NCBI GenBank assembly: GCA_028282195.1
Contig: JANQII010000131.1
Location: 1-44,025 of the forward strand
Reading direction: 5' to 3'
Origin: Prolixibacteraceae bacterium
Lineage (GTDB): Bacteria > Bacteroidota > Bacteroidia > Bacteroidales > Prolixibacteraceae
Length of the DNA: 44,025 nt
Every line of letters starts with the position of its first letter. The first letter of the stretch is position 1. Positions 16,062 through 25,107 of the stretch are shown here, piece by piece. Under the pieces are notes generated by a model that saw only the letters and a list, made by a program, of their open reading frames with translations, had not been told where the DNA came from and searched no databases. Position numbers and translations under genes: made by a program.

Positions 16062-16895
16062 TCAATTAATTTCAGGAAGTGAGTATAAAATTTTTCGAAC
16101 TTCCTCTGCCCATTCTTTATGGGTTTTCGATTTGTCAAACGTTTCGTGAGAAATCGGTTTCCCAAATGTCAGGGTGAATTTTTGCCCTCGGTGACTGAAA
16201 CTCTCGTCAGCGAGGAAAAACATTTCCAGGTTCCATTTTAAGCCTATAAATTTCCTGAAATTGGCAAGCTTATAGAAAAAATTGGAGTTTTGCCCGCTTA
16301 CATGAACCGGAATTACATCGCGTTTGTGTTGAATTGATTTTTGTATGAAATGTTTTTTCCAATCCAGGTCAGTGACTTTTCCCTTTATTTTTCTTGATGC
16401 ATATCCTGAAGGAAAAATTAGAATTTGAACGTCGGATTCGTAATTCTCATGAACAACTTTTGCAAAATTGCGACCTTGACCCCCGTGTTTGTCAATAGGA
16501 ACAAATACACCTTCCAGTTGAGGTATGTTTGTTAAAATGTCATTCACTAAAAATCTGACTTCCCCTAATATCTTGTTTACGTTCGACATTAAAAGAATAC
16601 CGTCAAATCCGCCAAGCGGGTGATTTGCTGCAAATATAAAGCGTCCTTCTTTTGGAATGTTTTCAAGTCCTTTAATCTCTTGCGATACATTGAAGTAGTC
16701 AACCATGCTGTTGGCAAAATCAATTCCTTTTTGATCTCCATAGGAAGATAGGATCTCATTTACTTCTTCTATGTGCATGATTCTGTTGATGTATCTGTAA
16801 ATAAAACCGGGAACAAACCGGGCCAATCCGGGAGCCTTTTCTTTAAAAACATCCCGCATGTCAAGTGGCTTATATTCTTTTGACTGGTCAGACAT
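16062..16895 (-). CDS. glsA: PlsC-type O-acyltransferase, GlsA-like (glycine lipid synthesis)
   Basis: This 277-residue acyltransferase is predicted to add the second, ester-linked fatty acid to the acyl-amino acid made by GlsB. The catalytic motif is NHPLGGFDG (H92 and D98, five residues apart), and the second motif is FPSGYASRK (161-169), with Ser in place of the usual Glu of FPEG. Both variants are usual for the OlsA/GlsA-type branch rather than for glycerolipid PlsC. A short basic helix (about 20-45) precedes the core. The start is the ATG at 16893-16895. It is the upstream gene of a two-gene unit and is divergent from mraZ across 309 bases. Confidence 0.75.
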   Translation of the reverse strand: MSDQSKEYKPLDMRDVFKEKAPGLARFVPGFIYRYINRIMHIEEVNEILSSYGDQKGIDFANSMVDYFNVSQEIKGLENIPKEGRFIFAANHPLGGFDGILLMSNVNKILGEVRFLVNDILTNIPQLEGVFVPIDKHGGQGRNFAKVVHENYESDVQILIFPSGYASRKIKGKVTDLDWKKHFIQKSIQHKRDVIPVHVSGQNSNFFYKLANFRKFIGLKWNLEMFFLADESFSHRGQKFTLTFGKPISHETFDKSKTHKEWAEEVRKILYSLPEIN

Positions 16896-17204
16896 TTTTC
16901 ACTTTTTGATTCAAGGCGAAAAATAGAAAAATATTTCCGAAATGCATTTGGTGACCGATTTATAATTTTTTGCGGTTTTAGATCGTTGACTTATTAACGG
17001 TTGTTGATAAAAGTGTTTTTGTGCATAAGTTGCATTAATTCAGTGTGTTTTTATGGGATATTAACAAGAATTAAAACAATATCAACAGTTAATAAACAAA
17101 GAGTAAAATTTTTGTTTGTGCCTAAAAGTGACTTGTTGTGACTGAAAGTGGATTAATTTGAAAGAAAATGTTAATTTTACGGTTGAATAAAAGGCAATTG
17201 ACAA
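16896..17204. other. Divergent promoter region between glsA and mraZ
   Basis: These 309 bases hold no gene. They are AT-rich and contain the four-fold GTG array described at 17118-17150. No riboswitch-like structure was recognised. The glsA promoter could not be placed. Confidence 0.55.
17118..17160 (+). promoter_or_regulatory. Candidate MraZ operator: four GTG repeats at exactly 10-bp spacing
   Basis: GTG occurs at 17118-17120, 17128-17130, 17138-17140 and 17148-17150. Two copies are AAAGTG, one is TTTGTG and one is GTTGTG. MraZ is known to bind direct repeats of TGGG- or AAAGTG-type boxes spaced about 10 bp in front of its own gene, and the position 55-87 bases before the mraZ ATG fits. 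A TTAATTTG at 17153-17160, one mismatch from TAnnTTTG, follows the last repeat directly, so the array may overlap the promoter. Confidence 0.65.
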
Positions 17205-17660
17205 ATGGACTTTTCAGCGGAAAAAAATGCAACTATAGACGAAAAAGGACGCGTCGTATTGCCTGCCGATTACAAAAACGAAATGGGGGGCAGGATTCCC
17301 GGTGGCCAATTGGCTGTCGAGCTGGATCCGTATGAAAAGTGCTTAAACGTTTATCCGGTTGTAACCTGGGAGAAGCGTTTGTCTACCCTAAAGTCGAAAT
17401 TGAATAGAAACAACCGTCAGCAAAGCCGATTGCTGGATATGATCTATCGGAGTTTCAAAATCATAAATGTTCCGGAAAGTTGTCGTATGAATTTGCCAAA
17501 CAATTTCATGGGAAAAGTGAATATCACGAAAGAAGTGATTTTTGTCGGACAAGGGGATAGGATTCGTTTATGGGATATTGGTGAGTATGATGCCTATCTC
17601 AAGTCGATGGGCGAATATGGGGAATTGTTTTCTGAGTTTTTTGGGGAAATTGAAGAATAA
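17205..17660 (+). CDS. mraZ: Transcriptional regulator MraZ
   Basis: This is the AbrB-like regulator encoded first in division/cell-wall clusters. At 151 residues it has the family's normal length and two SpoVT/AbrB-like halves: N-terminal ATIDEKGRVVLPADYKNEM with LDPYEKCLNVYP, and C-terminal VPESCRMNLPNNF with KEVIFVGQGDRIRLWD. It forms ring-shaped oligomers in known examples and represses its own operon. The ATG at 17205 is followed by a typical start. The rsmH GTG begins two bases after the mraZ stop. Confidence 0.96.
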   Translation: MDFSAEKNATIDEKGRVVLPADYKNEMGGRIPGGQLAVELDPYEKCLNVYPVVTWEKRLSTLKSKLNRNNRQQSRLLDMIYRSFKIINVPESCRMNLPNNFMGKVNITKEVIFVGQGDRIRLWDIGEYDAYLKSMGEYGELFSEFFGEIEE

Positions 17661-17662
17661 GC

Positions 17663-18565
17663 GTGGAGCAAGTTTACCACATACCGGTTTTATTGGATGA
17701 AAGCGTAAAGGGGCTGAACATTCATAAGGACGGTGACTATGTTGATGTCACCTTTGGAGGTGGTGGCCATTCCCGGGAGATTCTGAACAGTTTACAAAAA
17801 GGAAGACTCTTTGCCTTTGATCAGGATGAAGATGCGGCGGTCAATGCTTTTGAAGATAGCCGCTTTTTTTTTATCAGGCACAATTTTAAATATATCCGAA
17901 ACTTTCTTCGTTTTTATGATGTGGAGAAGGTGGATGGTATTCTTGCTGACCTGGGAGTTTCTTCTCATGATTTTGATGTAGCTGAACGTGGGTTCTCATT
18001 TCGCTTCCCGGGAGAATTGGATATGCGCATGAACCGCGACGCTGAAATGACCGCCGCAGATGTTGTAAACGGGTATGAAAAAGAGAGATTGATTAAGATT
18101 TTTCGGGATTATGGCGAAGTGAAAAATGCCTTTCGATTGACGAAAGAGATTATAGCTAAAAGACAGCAAAAGCAAATTAAAACCATAGATGATTTTAAGG
18201 GCGCAATATCATCTTGTGTTCCCAAAAAATTAGAGACAAAATATCTGGCTAAAGTTTTTCAGGCTTTAAGGATTGAAACCAATCAAGAGTTGGAAGTGCT
18301 GAAAGACTTTTTGACACAAAGTGCTGAACTGCTAAATCAGGGAGGAAGATTGGTGATAATAACCTACCATTCATTGGAAGATCGTTTGGTGAAAAACTTT
18401 ATAAAAGCCGGAAATTTTGAAGGTAAGTTAGAGAAAGACTTTTATGGAAATATTAGCTCTGGCTTAAAGGCTGTCAATAGGAAGGTGATTATTCCAACCG
18501 ATGAAGAAATCGGGAGAAACCCAAGAGCAAGAAGTGCAAAGTTGAGAATTGCAGAAAAGGTATGA
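17663..18565 (+). CDS. rsmH: 16S rRNA (cytosine-1402 N4)-methyltransferase RsmH
   Basis: This SAM-dependent enzyme methylates N4 of C1402 in 16S rRNA. The N-terminus (YHIPVLLDES) and the SAM site (VDVTFGGGGHSREIL, about 27-41) are typical. GILADLGVSSHDFDVAERGFSF and the late motif VIITYHSLEDRLVKNF are also present. At 300 residues it has normal length. It starts with GTG at 17663, two bases after mraZ, and its TGA overlaps the ftsL ATG by four bases (ATGA). Confidence 0.97.
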   Translation: MEQVYHIPVLLDESVKGLNIHKDGDYVDVTFGGGGHSREILNSLQKGRLFAFDQDEDAAVNAFEDSRFFFIRHNFKYIRNFLRFYDVEKVDGILADLGVSSHDFDVAERGFSFRFPGELDMRMNRDAEMTAADVVNGYEKERLIKIFRDYGEVKNAFRLTKEIIAKRQQKQIKTIDDFKGAISSCVPKKLETKYLAKVFQALRIETNQELEVLKDFLTQSAELLNQGGRLVIITYHSLEDRLVKNFIKAGNFEGKLEKDFYGNISSGLKAVNRKVIIPTDEEIGRNPRARSAKLRIAEKV

Positions 18566-18930
18566 GCAAGGAAAAAACAAACAAAAAAAAGACCAACGGA
18601 CTGGGAGGGAAGATAAAATCTCTTCTGGGAGGTAATTTGCTCGCCAGCGAAAAGGTGATGAAGCAATTGCCGTTTGTTTTTTATCTCGTGCTTTTAGGAA
18701 TGTTGCTAATCTCAAACCGGTATTGGTCTGAAAAAACGATTAGAAAGATGGAGGCTGTTCAGGACTCGATAAAAGAACTAAAAGCTGAATCGCTTACATA
18801 TGAAACCGAGTTGATGAAGCTGAACAGGCCCACCCAAATTACAAATAAAGTGCAGGAAAGTAGTTTGGATTTAGTTGAACCCAAAGAACCTGCAGGAAAA
18901 ATAAAAGTTGAAAAACTGGAAGAAGAGTAA
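18562..18930 (+). CDS. ftsL: FtsL-like divisome protein
   Basis: This 122-residue bitopic protein has a basic cytoplasmic tail (about 1-35), a single membrane helix (about 37-52, PFVFYLVLLGMLLIS), and a periplasmic coiled coil (RKMEAVQDSIKELKAESLTYETELMKLNRP). The sequence is of the Bacteroidota FtsL type and has little direct likeness to E. coli FtsL; the assignment rests on topology and position between rsmH and ftsI. FtsL links FtsQ-type proteins to the FtsWI synthase complex. It abuts ftsI with no gap. Confidence 0.85.
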   Translation: MSKEKTNKKKTNGLGGKIKSLLGGNLLASEKVMKQLPFVFYLVLLGMLLISNRYWSEKTIRKMEAVQDSIKELKAESLTYETELMKLNRPTQITNKVQESSLDLVEPKEPAGKIKVEKLEEE

Positions 18931-21048
18931 ATGGAGATCAGAAAAGAAATAACATTTCGTTTTGGCGTTATCTATTTCCTGGCGGCCTTGCTGGGGGTGG
19001 TAATAATTGTCAAAATGTTTCTGATTCAAACTGTCGATACGGAGAGGTGGAAACAGATTGCAAAGGATTTGCGCACCAATACTTCAGAGATACAGGCGAA
19101 GCGTGGCAATGTTTGTGCAGATGACGGAAGCATTCTGGCAACTTCGGTTCCTTATTTCGAGTTGCGAATGGATTTGGCTGCACCACGGGTTAAACGTGTT
19201 TTTGCAGATCAATCGGATGCTTTTTCGTTGGAAGTGGCAAAGTTCTTTGGGGTGTCAAAATATCAATTCAAGAATAAACTCAATAAAGCTTATAAAAAAG
19301 GAAATCGTTGGTTCCTGATTCATAAAGAGAAAGTAAACTACAACCAACTTCAGAAATTTAAAAAGCTGAAAACGCTAAAGCGCAGTTTATTTGGTTCTGG
19401 ATTAATTGTTGTTCGTGAAAGTGAGCGGATTCTTCCGCATGGAGATATGGCAAGCCGCACAATTGGCACTTTAAACAAAGGTGCATTTGGTGGTATTCAT
19501 GGTAATATTGGCTATTCCGGAATTGAAGGTTTGATGGAAGGTTACCTGAGTGGTGAGAATGGAATGGCTATCAAGAGAAATTACTCCGGGCATTGGGTAG
19601 ACATTCCAATTACCGAACCTAAAGATGGAAGTGATATTGTTACTACTATAAATGTCAACTTGCAGGATTTTACACAAAATGCGCTGCAAAAACAAATGGA
19701 AACATCGCAGGCTGAATGGGGAACTGCCATTGTGATGGAAGTAAAAACCGGCGAGGTTAAAGCCATTGCCAATTTGGGTAAAAAGAAAGACGGCACGTAT
19801 GCTGAAACCTACAACTTTGCTCTGGGTCATCAGGGGTGCAGCGAACCGGGCTCAACATTCAAGTTGATGTCGATGATTGTAGCCATGGAAGATGGATATG
19901 TTGATACAGCAGATATTTACGATACAGAGAAAGGCTACTGGGATTATAAAGGGCAAACCATTTATGACAGTGATTGGCGTCATGGCGGGCATGGTGAAAT
20001 ATCCATGAAAGAGATTTTCAAGCTCTCTTCAAATGTTGGTATAGCTAAAATTATTACCGAGTTTTATGAAGACCGCGAAGAAGATTACATCGATCGTATT
20101 TACAATTTTGGTTTGAACAAACCACTTGGATTAGGCTTTGTTGGTGAAGGTGTACCTTATATTAAATACCCTACAGATAACGTTTGGTGGGGGCCATCGC
20201 TTGCCTGGATTTCTTATGGCTACGAAATTAAATTAACTCCGCTTCAAACAACCACTTTTTACAATGCCGTTGCCAATAATGGTAAAATGGTGAAACCGAA
20301 ATTTGTAAAAGAAGTTCGTGAGCATGGCATTGCGGTGAAAGAATTCAAAACAGAAGTTCTTAACTCTTCAATCTGTTCAAAAGAAACATTGAAAAAAGCA
20401 CAGGAAATGCTTGCCGAGACCTGTGTTACAGGAACAGGAAAATCACTAAAGAATCCATATTTCCCAATTGCCGGAAAAACCGGAACAGCGCAGGTGGCAT
20501 ACAATAATCAGGGATACGAAAAGGACGGACGTAAAAATTACCAGGCATCTTTTGCGGGTTACTTCCCTGCTGATGATCCACAATATACATGTGTAGTTGT
20601 AATTGTTGGACCAAAAGGGAAATATTATGGTGCTTCAGTAGCGGGTCCGGTATTTAAAGAGGTTGTTGGTAAGGTTTATGCTTCTTTTTTAGAGCCTCGT
20701 ACAATTGAAGAAGAAACTCCTGTAAAATTACCAGCCGTGAAATCAGGCTCACGAAATGACCTGTTGATTGCAAAAGAAGAACTCAACATTGAAGTTCCGG
20801 CAGAAAAGTCACAAACCCCTTTCATAAAAGTTAAGAATGGAGATGAAAAACTGAGTGTTGCTGACTTGCTGATTGAAGAAGGGAAAGTGCCTGATGTAAT
20901 TGGAATGAGTAGCAAGGATGCAATTTACTTGCTTGAAAGCTCCGGCTTAAAGGTAAAAATGAAAGGGCTGGGAAAGGTTAAAAAACAGTCTTTAAGAGCT
21001 GGAAATAAAATACGAAAAGGACAAACCATTTATATCGATTTAGGTTGA
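18931..21048 (+). CDS. ftsI: Septal penicillin-binding protein FtsI with C-terminal PASTA domain
   Basis: This monofunctional class B PBP forms septal peptidoglycan cross-links in the periplasm. A membrane anchor (about 11-32) is followed by the dimerisation/pedestal domain and the transpeptidase domain. The active-site set is complete: S308-x-x-K311 in GSTFK, S366-S367-N368 in SSNVG, and K516-T-G in GKTGTAQ. After a linker (about 590-650) there is one PASTA domain (VPDVIGMSSKDAIYLLESSG to the end). At 705 residues it is longer than E. coli FtsI because of that tail. Its TGA overlaps the murE ATG by one base. Confidence 0.96.
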   Translation: MEIRKEITFRFGVIYFLAALLGVVIIVKMFLIQTVDTERWKQIAKDLRTNTSEIQAKRGNVCADDGSILATSVPYFELRMDLAAPRVKRVFADQSDAFSLEVAKFFGVSKYQFKNKLNKAYKKGNRWFLIHKEKVNYNQLQKFKKLKTLKRSLFGSGLIVVRESERILPHGDMASRTIGTLNKGAFGGIHGNIGYSGIEGLMEGYLSGENGMAIKRNYSGHWVDIPITEPKDGSDIVTTINVNLQDFTQNALQKQMETSQAEWGTAIVMEVKTGEVKAIANLGKKKDGTYAETYNFALGHQGCSEPGSTFKLMSMIVAMEDGYVDTADIYDTEKGYWDYKGQTIYDSDWRHGGHGEISMKEIFKLSSNVGIAKIITEFYEDREEDYIDRIYNFGLNKPLGLGFVGEGVPYIKYPTDNVWWGPSLAWISYGYEIKLTPLQTTTFYNAVANNGKMVKPKFVKEVREHGIAVKEFKTEVLNSSICSKETLKKAQEMLAETCVTGTGKSLKNPYFPIAGKTGTAQVAYNNQGYEKDGRKNYQASFAGYFPADDPQYTCVVVIVGPKGKYYGASVAGPVFKEVVGKVYASFLEPRTIEEETPVKLPAVKSGSRNDLLIAKEELNIEVPAEKSQTPFIKVKNGDEKLSVADLLIEEGKVPDVIGMSSKDAIYLLESSGLKVKMKGLGKVKKQSLRAGNKIRKGQTIYIDLG

Positions 21049-22505
21049 TGAAGATTTTGAAAGACATATTAGCAGGAATAGACTTTGAACTGATTAATGG
21101 AGATGTGTCGGTTCAGCTTGGACAACTTCAGTTTGATTCCCGAAAAGTTGATCAGGGGGATGTTTTTATTGCAGTTCCCGGTGTTCAGGTTGATGGACAT
21201 GATTTTATTGGAAAAGCAATTGAGAGAGGGGCAAAAGTTATTATAGCCGAGCGATTCGATGTTAAGATTCCTGAAAATGTTGTTCGGATTAAAATTGATG
21301 ATACAACTTCAGCATTAGGGAAACTTGCATCAAACTTCTATAAAAATCCTTCATCTAAACTAAAAGTTGTTGGTGTTACAGGAACAAATGGCAAGACCAC
21401 AATTGCAACACTTCAGTATGAATTATTTAAAAAATTAGGATATAAAGTTGGGCTGATTTCAACCATTAACTATTATGTGGATAATGAAGAATATCCGGCG
21501 ACTCACACAACGCCCGATGCTATTCAGATTCAGTCTGTAATGGCTAAAATGGTTGAGGCTGGTTGCGAATATTGCTTCATGGAAGTTAGTTCGCATGCCA
21601 TTGACCAAAAGCGCGTAGCCGGAATTGAATTTGATGGTGGGATTTTCACCAACCTGACCCATGATCATTTGGATTACCACAAAACATTTGCAGAATACCT
21701 CAAAGCCAAGAAACAATTTTTCGATCAATTACCTGCAGGTGCTTTTGCTTTGACCAATTCGGATGAGAAAAATGGTATGGTGATGTTGCAAAATACGAAA
21801 GCCACAAAGAAATCGTATGGGTTAAAATCGCTTGCTGATTTTAAATGCAAAGTACTTGAGAAACATTTGGATGGCCTTCTTTTAAATATTGAAAACCGTG
21901 AAGTGTGGACTCATTTCTCAGGGATTTTTAATGCTTACAATTTGATGGCAGTTTTTGCCTCCGCTGTTTTGCTGGGTGAGGAAATGGATGATGTGCTGGC
22001 AATAATCAGTGAGCTGAAACCGGTAGCCGGCAGGTTTGAGATTTTGAGATCACCTGATGGAAAATATGGCATTGTTGATTATGCCCATACGCCCGATGCC
22101 CTTAAGAATGTGTTGAGTGGGATTTCAGAAATCCGTACGGGCAATGAGCAGGTAATTACAGTAGTTGGTGCAGGTGGCGATCGTGATAAAACAAAGCGCC
22201 CGGTAATGGCACAGGAAGCAGCTCAGCAAAGTGACAAAGTAATCCTGACATCCGACAATCCAAGAACGGAAGAGCCGGGGCAAATTATTGCAGACATGGA
22301 AACGGGTATTGAGCCGCATCAAAAAAATAAGGTTTTGTCGATTGTCAATCGTCGTGAAGCAATCAAAACAGCTTGTATGTTAGCTCAGCCTGGCGATATC
22401 ATTTTAGTAGCCGGGAAAGGTCATGAAGATTACCAGGAGGTTAATGGAGTGAAGCATCATTTTGATGATAAAGAAGTATTGAACGAAGTTTTTAACGCGA
22501 ACTAA
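21048..22505 (+). CDS. murE: UDP-MurNAc-tripeptide synthetase MurE (meso-diaminopimelate type)
   Basis: This cytoplasmic Mur ligase adds the third amino acid to UDP-MurNAc-L-Ala-D-Glu. The ATP loop is GTNGKTT (112-118). The DNPR motif at 403-406 is the known mark of enzymes using meso-diaminopimelate rather than lysine, so the cell wall is likely DAP-type. Other Mur-ligase features are FMEVSSHA and [14 protein letters not shown]. The ATG at 21048 is preferred over the TTG three bases earlier, giving a TGATG junction with ftsI. mraY follows after 11 bases. Confidence 0.96.
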   Translation: MKILKDILAGIDFELINGDVSVQLGQLQFDSRKVDQGDVFIAVPGVQVDGHDFIGKAIERGAKVIIAERFDVKIPENVVRIKIDDTTSALGKLASNFYKNPSSKLKVVGVTGTNGKTTIATLQYELFKKLGYKVGLISTINYYVDNEEYPATHTTPDAIQIQSVMAKMVEAGCEYCFMEVSSHAIDQKRVAGIEFDGGIFTNLTHDHLDYHKTFAEYLKAKKQFFDQLPAGAFALTNSDEKNGMVMLQNTKATKKSYGLKSLADFKCKVLEKHLDGLLLNIENREVWTHFSGIFNAYNLMAVFASAVLLGEEMDDVLAIISELKPVAGRFEILRSPDGKYGIVDYAHTPDALKNVLSGISEIRTGNEQVITVVGAGGDRDKTKRPVMAQEAAQQSDKVILTSDNPRTEEPGQIIADMETGIEPHQKNKVLSIVNRREAIKTACMLAQPGDIILVAGKGHEDYQEVNGVKHHFDDKEVLNEVFNAN

Positions 22506-22516
22506 AAAGTAAAAGA

Positions 22517-23767
22517 ATGTTGTATTTAATCTATGAGTGGTTGAACGAGTTTGACATTCCCGGTTTAGGGATGCTGCAGTATATTTCATTTCGTTCGGGA
22601 GCTGCAATTATTACGTCGCTTTTTATCACCATGGTTTTTGGTAGCAGAATGATCCGTTTTCTCCAAAAGAAGCAAATCGGGGAAGAAATTCGTGATCTTG
22701 GCCTGGAAGGTCAAATGCAAAAGAAAGGGACCCCTACCATGGGAGGCCTGATCATTTTGGCTTCAATTATTATCCCAACACTTTTATTTGCAAGGCTTGG
22801 CAATACTTACATCCTGCTGATGCTAATTACAACCACATGGTTGGGCTTGATAGGTTTTACGGATGATTATATCAAAGTATTTTTAAAAGATAAAAAAGGG
22901 CTTGCCGGCAAGTTTAAAATTCTGGGGCAGGTAAGTCTTGGGATTATCGTTGCGTCGACCATGTATTTCTCGGATGATGTTATCGTTCGTGAGAAAATAA
23001 AGGATGGTGATGGTAATTACATAGAAGAAGTAGTTGTTGACCCTGAAACTGGTAAAGAGGAAATTCAGGTTTTATCAAAAGATGTGAAATCTACGAAAAC
23101 AACGATTCCATTTATTAAAAACCACGAATTTGACTATGCATGGCTGATCTCATTTTTAGGTGATAAAGCAGATTTTTGGAGATGGCTGGTTTATGCACTG
23201 GCAATAATAATAATAATTACGGCAGTATCTAATGCCGCTAATCTAACCGATGGAATTGATGGGCTGGCAACGGGAACATCCGCAATTAGCGGGGTAACCT
23301 TGGGGATTCTGGCCTATGTAAGTGGTAACGTAATTTACTCTGATTATTTGGATATCATGTATATCCCGAATATTGGGGAGATGACTGTTTTTGTTGCTGC
23401 TTTCATCGGTGCTACTGTGGGCTTTTTGTGGTACAATTCTTACCCGGCACAGGTTTTTATGGGCGATACCGGAAGTCTGGCCCTGGGTGGAATTTTGGCT
23501 GTTTTTGCTGTGGTTATTCGCAAAGAAATACTAATCCCATTGTTGTGTGGAATTTTCCTGCTTGAAAATCTTTCAGTAATCATTCAGGTAAGCTATTTCA
23601 AATACACGAAGAAAAAATATGGTGAAGGACAACGCGTCTTTTTGATGAGTCCGATTCACCACCATTATCAAAAAAAAGGGATTCCTGAACCGAAGATTGT
23701 TACCCGGTTCTGGATTGTAGGGATTGTTTTGGCCGTGTTCACCATTGTAACTCTAAAGATGAGATAA
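22517..23767 (+). CDS. mraY: Phospho-MurNAc-pentapeptide transferase MraY
   Basis: This integral membrane enzyme makes lipid I from UDP-MurNAc-pentapeptide and undecaprenyl phosphate. About ten hydrophobic segments and the family motifs are visible: [42 protein letters not shown] and [12 protein letters not shown]. At 416 residues it is about 50 longer than most MraY proteins. The extra part is a hydrophilic loop around residues 155-200 ([15 protein letters not shown] onwards), an insertion I associate with Bacteroidota MraY. One base separates it from murD. Confidence 0.96.
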   Translation: MLYLIYEWLNEFDIPGLGMLQYISFRSGAAIITSLFITMVFGSRMIRFLQKKQIGEEIRDLGLEGQMQKKGTPTMGGLIILASIIIPTLLFARLGNTYILLMLITTTWLGLIGFTDDYIKVFLKDKKGLAGKFKILGQVSLGIIVASTMYFSDDVIVREKIKDGDGNYIEEVVVDPETGKEEIQVLSKDVKSTKTTIPFIKNHEFDYAWLISFLGDKADFWRWLVYALAIIIIITAVSNAANLTDGIDGLATGTSAISGVTLGILAYVSGNVIYSDYLDIMYIPNIGEMTVFVAAFIGATVGFLWYNSYPAQVFMGDTGSLALGGILAVFAVVIRKEILIPLLCGIFLLENLSVIIQVSYFKYTKKKYGEGQRVFLMSPIHHHYQKKGIPEPKIVTRFWIVGIVLAVFTIVTLKMR

Positions 23768-23768
23768 A

Positions 23769-25106
23769 ATGGCAGAACGCTTGGTTATACTTGGAGCCGG
23801 AGAAAGTGGGGTTGGTGCAGCCATTCTTGGTAAAAAAGAAGGTTTTGATGTACTGGTTTCAGATGCGGGGAAGATTAATGAAAAGTACCGCAACGTTCTT
23901 TTAAACTATGAAATTTCATTTGAAGAAGGAACTCATTCTGTTGAGAAGGTTTTAGAAGCTGACTTGCTTGTGAAAAGCCCTGGAATTCCTGATCACATTC
24001 AGTTGATTAAGGATTTAAAGGGAAAAGGCATTCCGGTTATTTCTGAAATAGAATTTGGGGGTAGGTACACCAATGCAAAAACAATCTGTATTACCGGGAG
24101 CAACGGGAAAACAACTACAACCATGCTGACTTATCACTTGCTGAAAAAAGCTGGATTGAATGTAGGATTGGCAGGAAATGTAGGAAACAGTTTTGCCTGG
24201 CAGGTAGCCGAAAAAGACTTTGATTACTATGTGATTGAGCTGAGTAGCTTTCAGTTGGACGGGATGTATCATTTTAAGGCTGATGTTGCTGTTTTGCTAA
24301 ACATCACACCCGATCATTTAGATCGTTACGATAACGATTTTCAAAAGTATGTGGATTCAAAATTCCGAATACTTCAAAATCAAACGCAAAACGACTTCTT
24401 CATTTACTGGGACGGGGATCCGGTAATAAAAAAGGAAATAGAAAAACGAAATATAAATGCTGTTTGCATGCCGTTCAGTATGTCTGAACCAAAAGCAAAC
24501 GGCGCGGGAATAAAAGACAAGCAACTAATTATTAACAGGGAAAAAAATTCATTTAATATGTCAATTTTTGATATTGCATTACAGGGACAGCACAACACAT
24601 ACAATTCAATGGCAGCAGGCCTTGCCGGGATGGTGTTGAATATCAGGAATGAAAAAATAAGGGAAAGCCTTTCCGGGTTTAAAGGTGTTGAACACCGTCT
24701 GGAGCATTTCCTGAAAGTGCATGGGATTGCTTTCGTAAATGACTCAAAAGCCACCAATGTCAATTCTACCTGGTATGCACTGGAAAGCCTGAACAAACCA
24801 ATTGTTTGGATTGCAGGAGGTGTTGATAAAGGCAACGATTACGAAGCATTAAAGCCTTTGGTGAAAGAGAAGGTAAAGGCAATCATTTGTCTTGGAGTTG
24901 ATAATAAAAAAATCATTAAGGCTTTTTCAGATATCGTGCCTGATATTGTGGAAACACAAGATATGAAGGATGCTGTTCGTTCAGCTTATTACCTGGCGAA
25001 GGATGGTGAAACGGTAGTGTTATCACCTGCTTGTGCAAGTTTTGATTTATTTGAGAATTACGAAGATCGGGGTCGTCAATTTAAAATGGCAGTAAGGGAG
25101 TTGTAA
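23769..25106 (+). CDS. murD: UDP-MurNAc-L-alanine:D-glutamate ligase MurD
   Basis: This cytoplasmic ATP-dependent ligase adds D-glutamate to UDP-MurNAc-L-Ala. The N-terminal nucleotide-sugar domain begins LVILGAGESGVGAA. The ATP loop is GSNGKTTTT (about 110-118), followed by VIELSSFQLDG and LNITPDHLDRY. The C-terminal domain includes EHRLEHF, NDSKATNVNST and LSPACASFDLFENYEDRG. The length (445) is normal. It is separated by one base from both mraY and ftsW. Confidence 0.96.
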   Translation: MAERLVILGAGESGVGAAILGKKEGFDVLVSDAGKINEKYRNVLLNYEISFEEGTHSVEKVLEADLLVKSPGIPDHIQLIKDLKGKGIPVISEIEFGGRYTNAKTICITGSNGKTTTTMLTYHLLKKAGLNVGLAGNVGNSFAWQVAEKDFDYYVIELSSFQLDGMYHFKADVAVLLNITPDHLDRYDNDFQKYVDSKFRILQNQTQNDFFIYWDGDPVIKKEIEKRNINAVCMPFSMSEPKANGAGIKDKQLIINREKNSFNMSIFDIALQGQHNTYNSMAAGLAGMVLNIRNEKIRESLSGFKGVEHRLEHFLKVHGIAFVNDSKATNVNSTWYALESLNKPIVWIAGGVDKGNDYEALKPLVKEKVKAIICLGVDNKKIIKAFSDIVPDIVETQDMKDAVRSAYYLAKDGETVVLSPACASFDLFENYEDRGRQFKMAVREL

Positions 25107-25107
25107 C

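Noticed and set aside
24404-24835. 143-residue open frame on the minus strand
   Set aside because: It lies entirely inside murD on the opposite strand. Its composition follows the murD codons, and no family features or ribosome site are seen.
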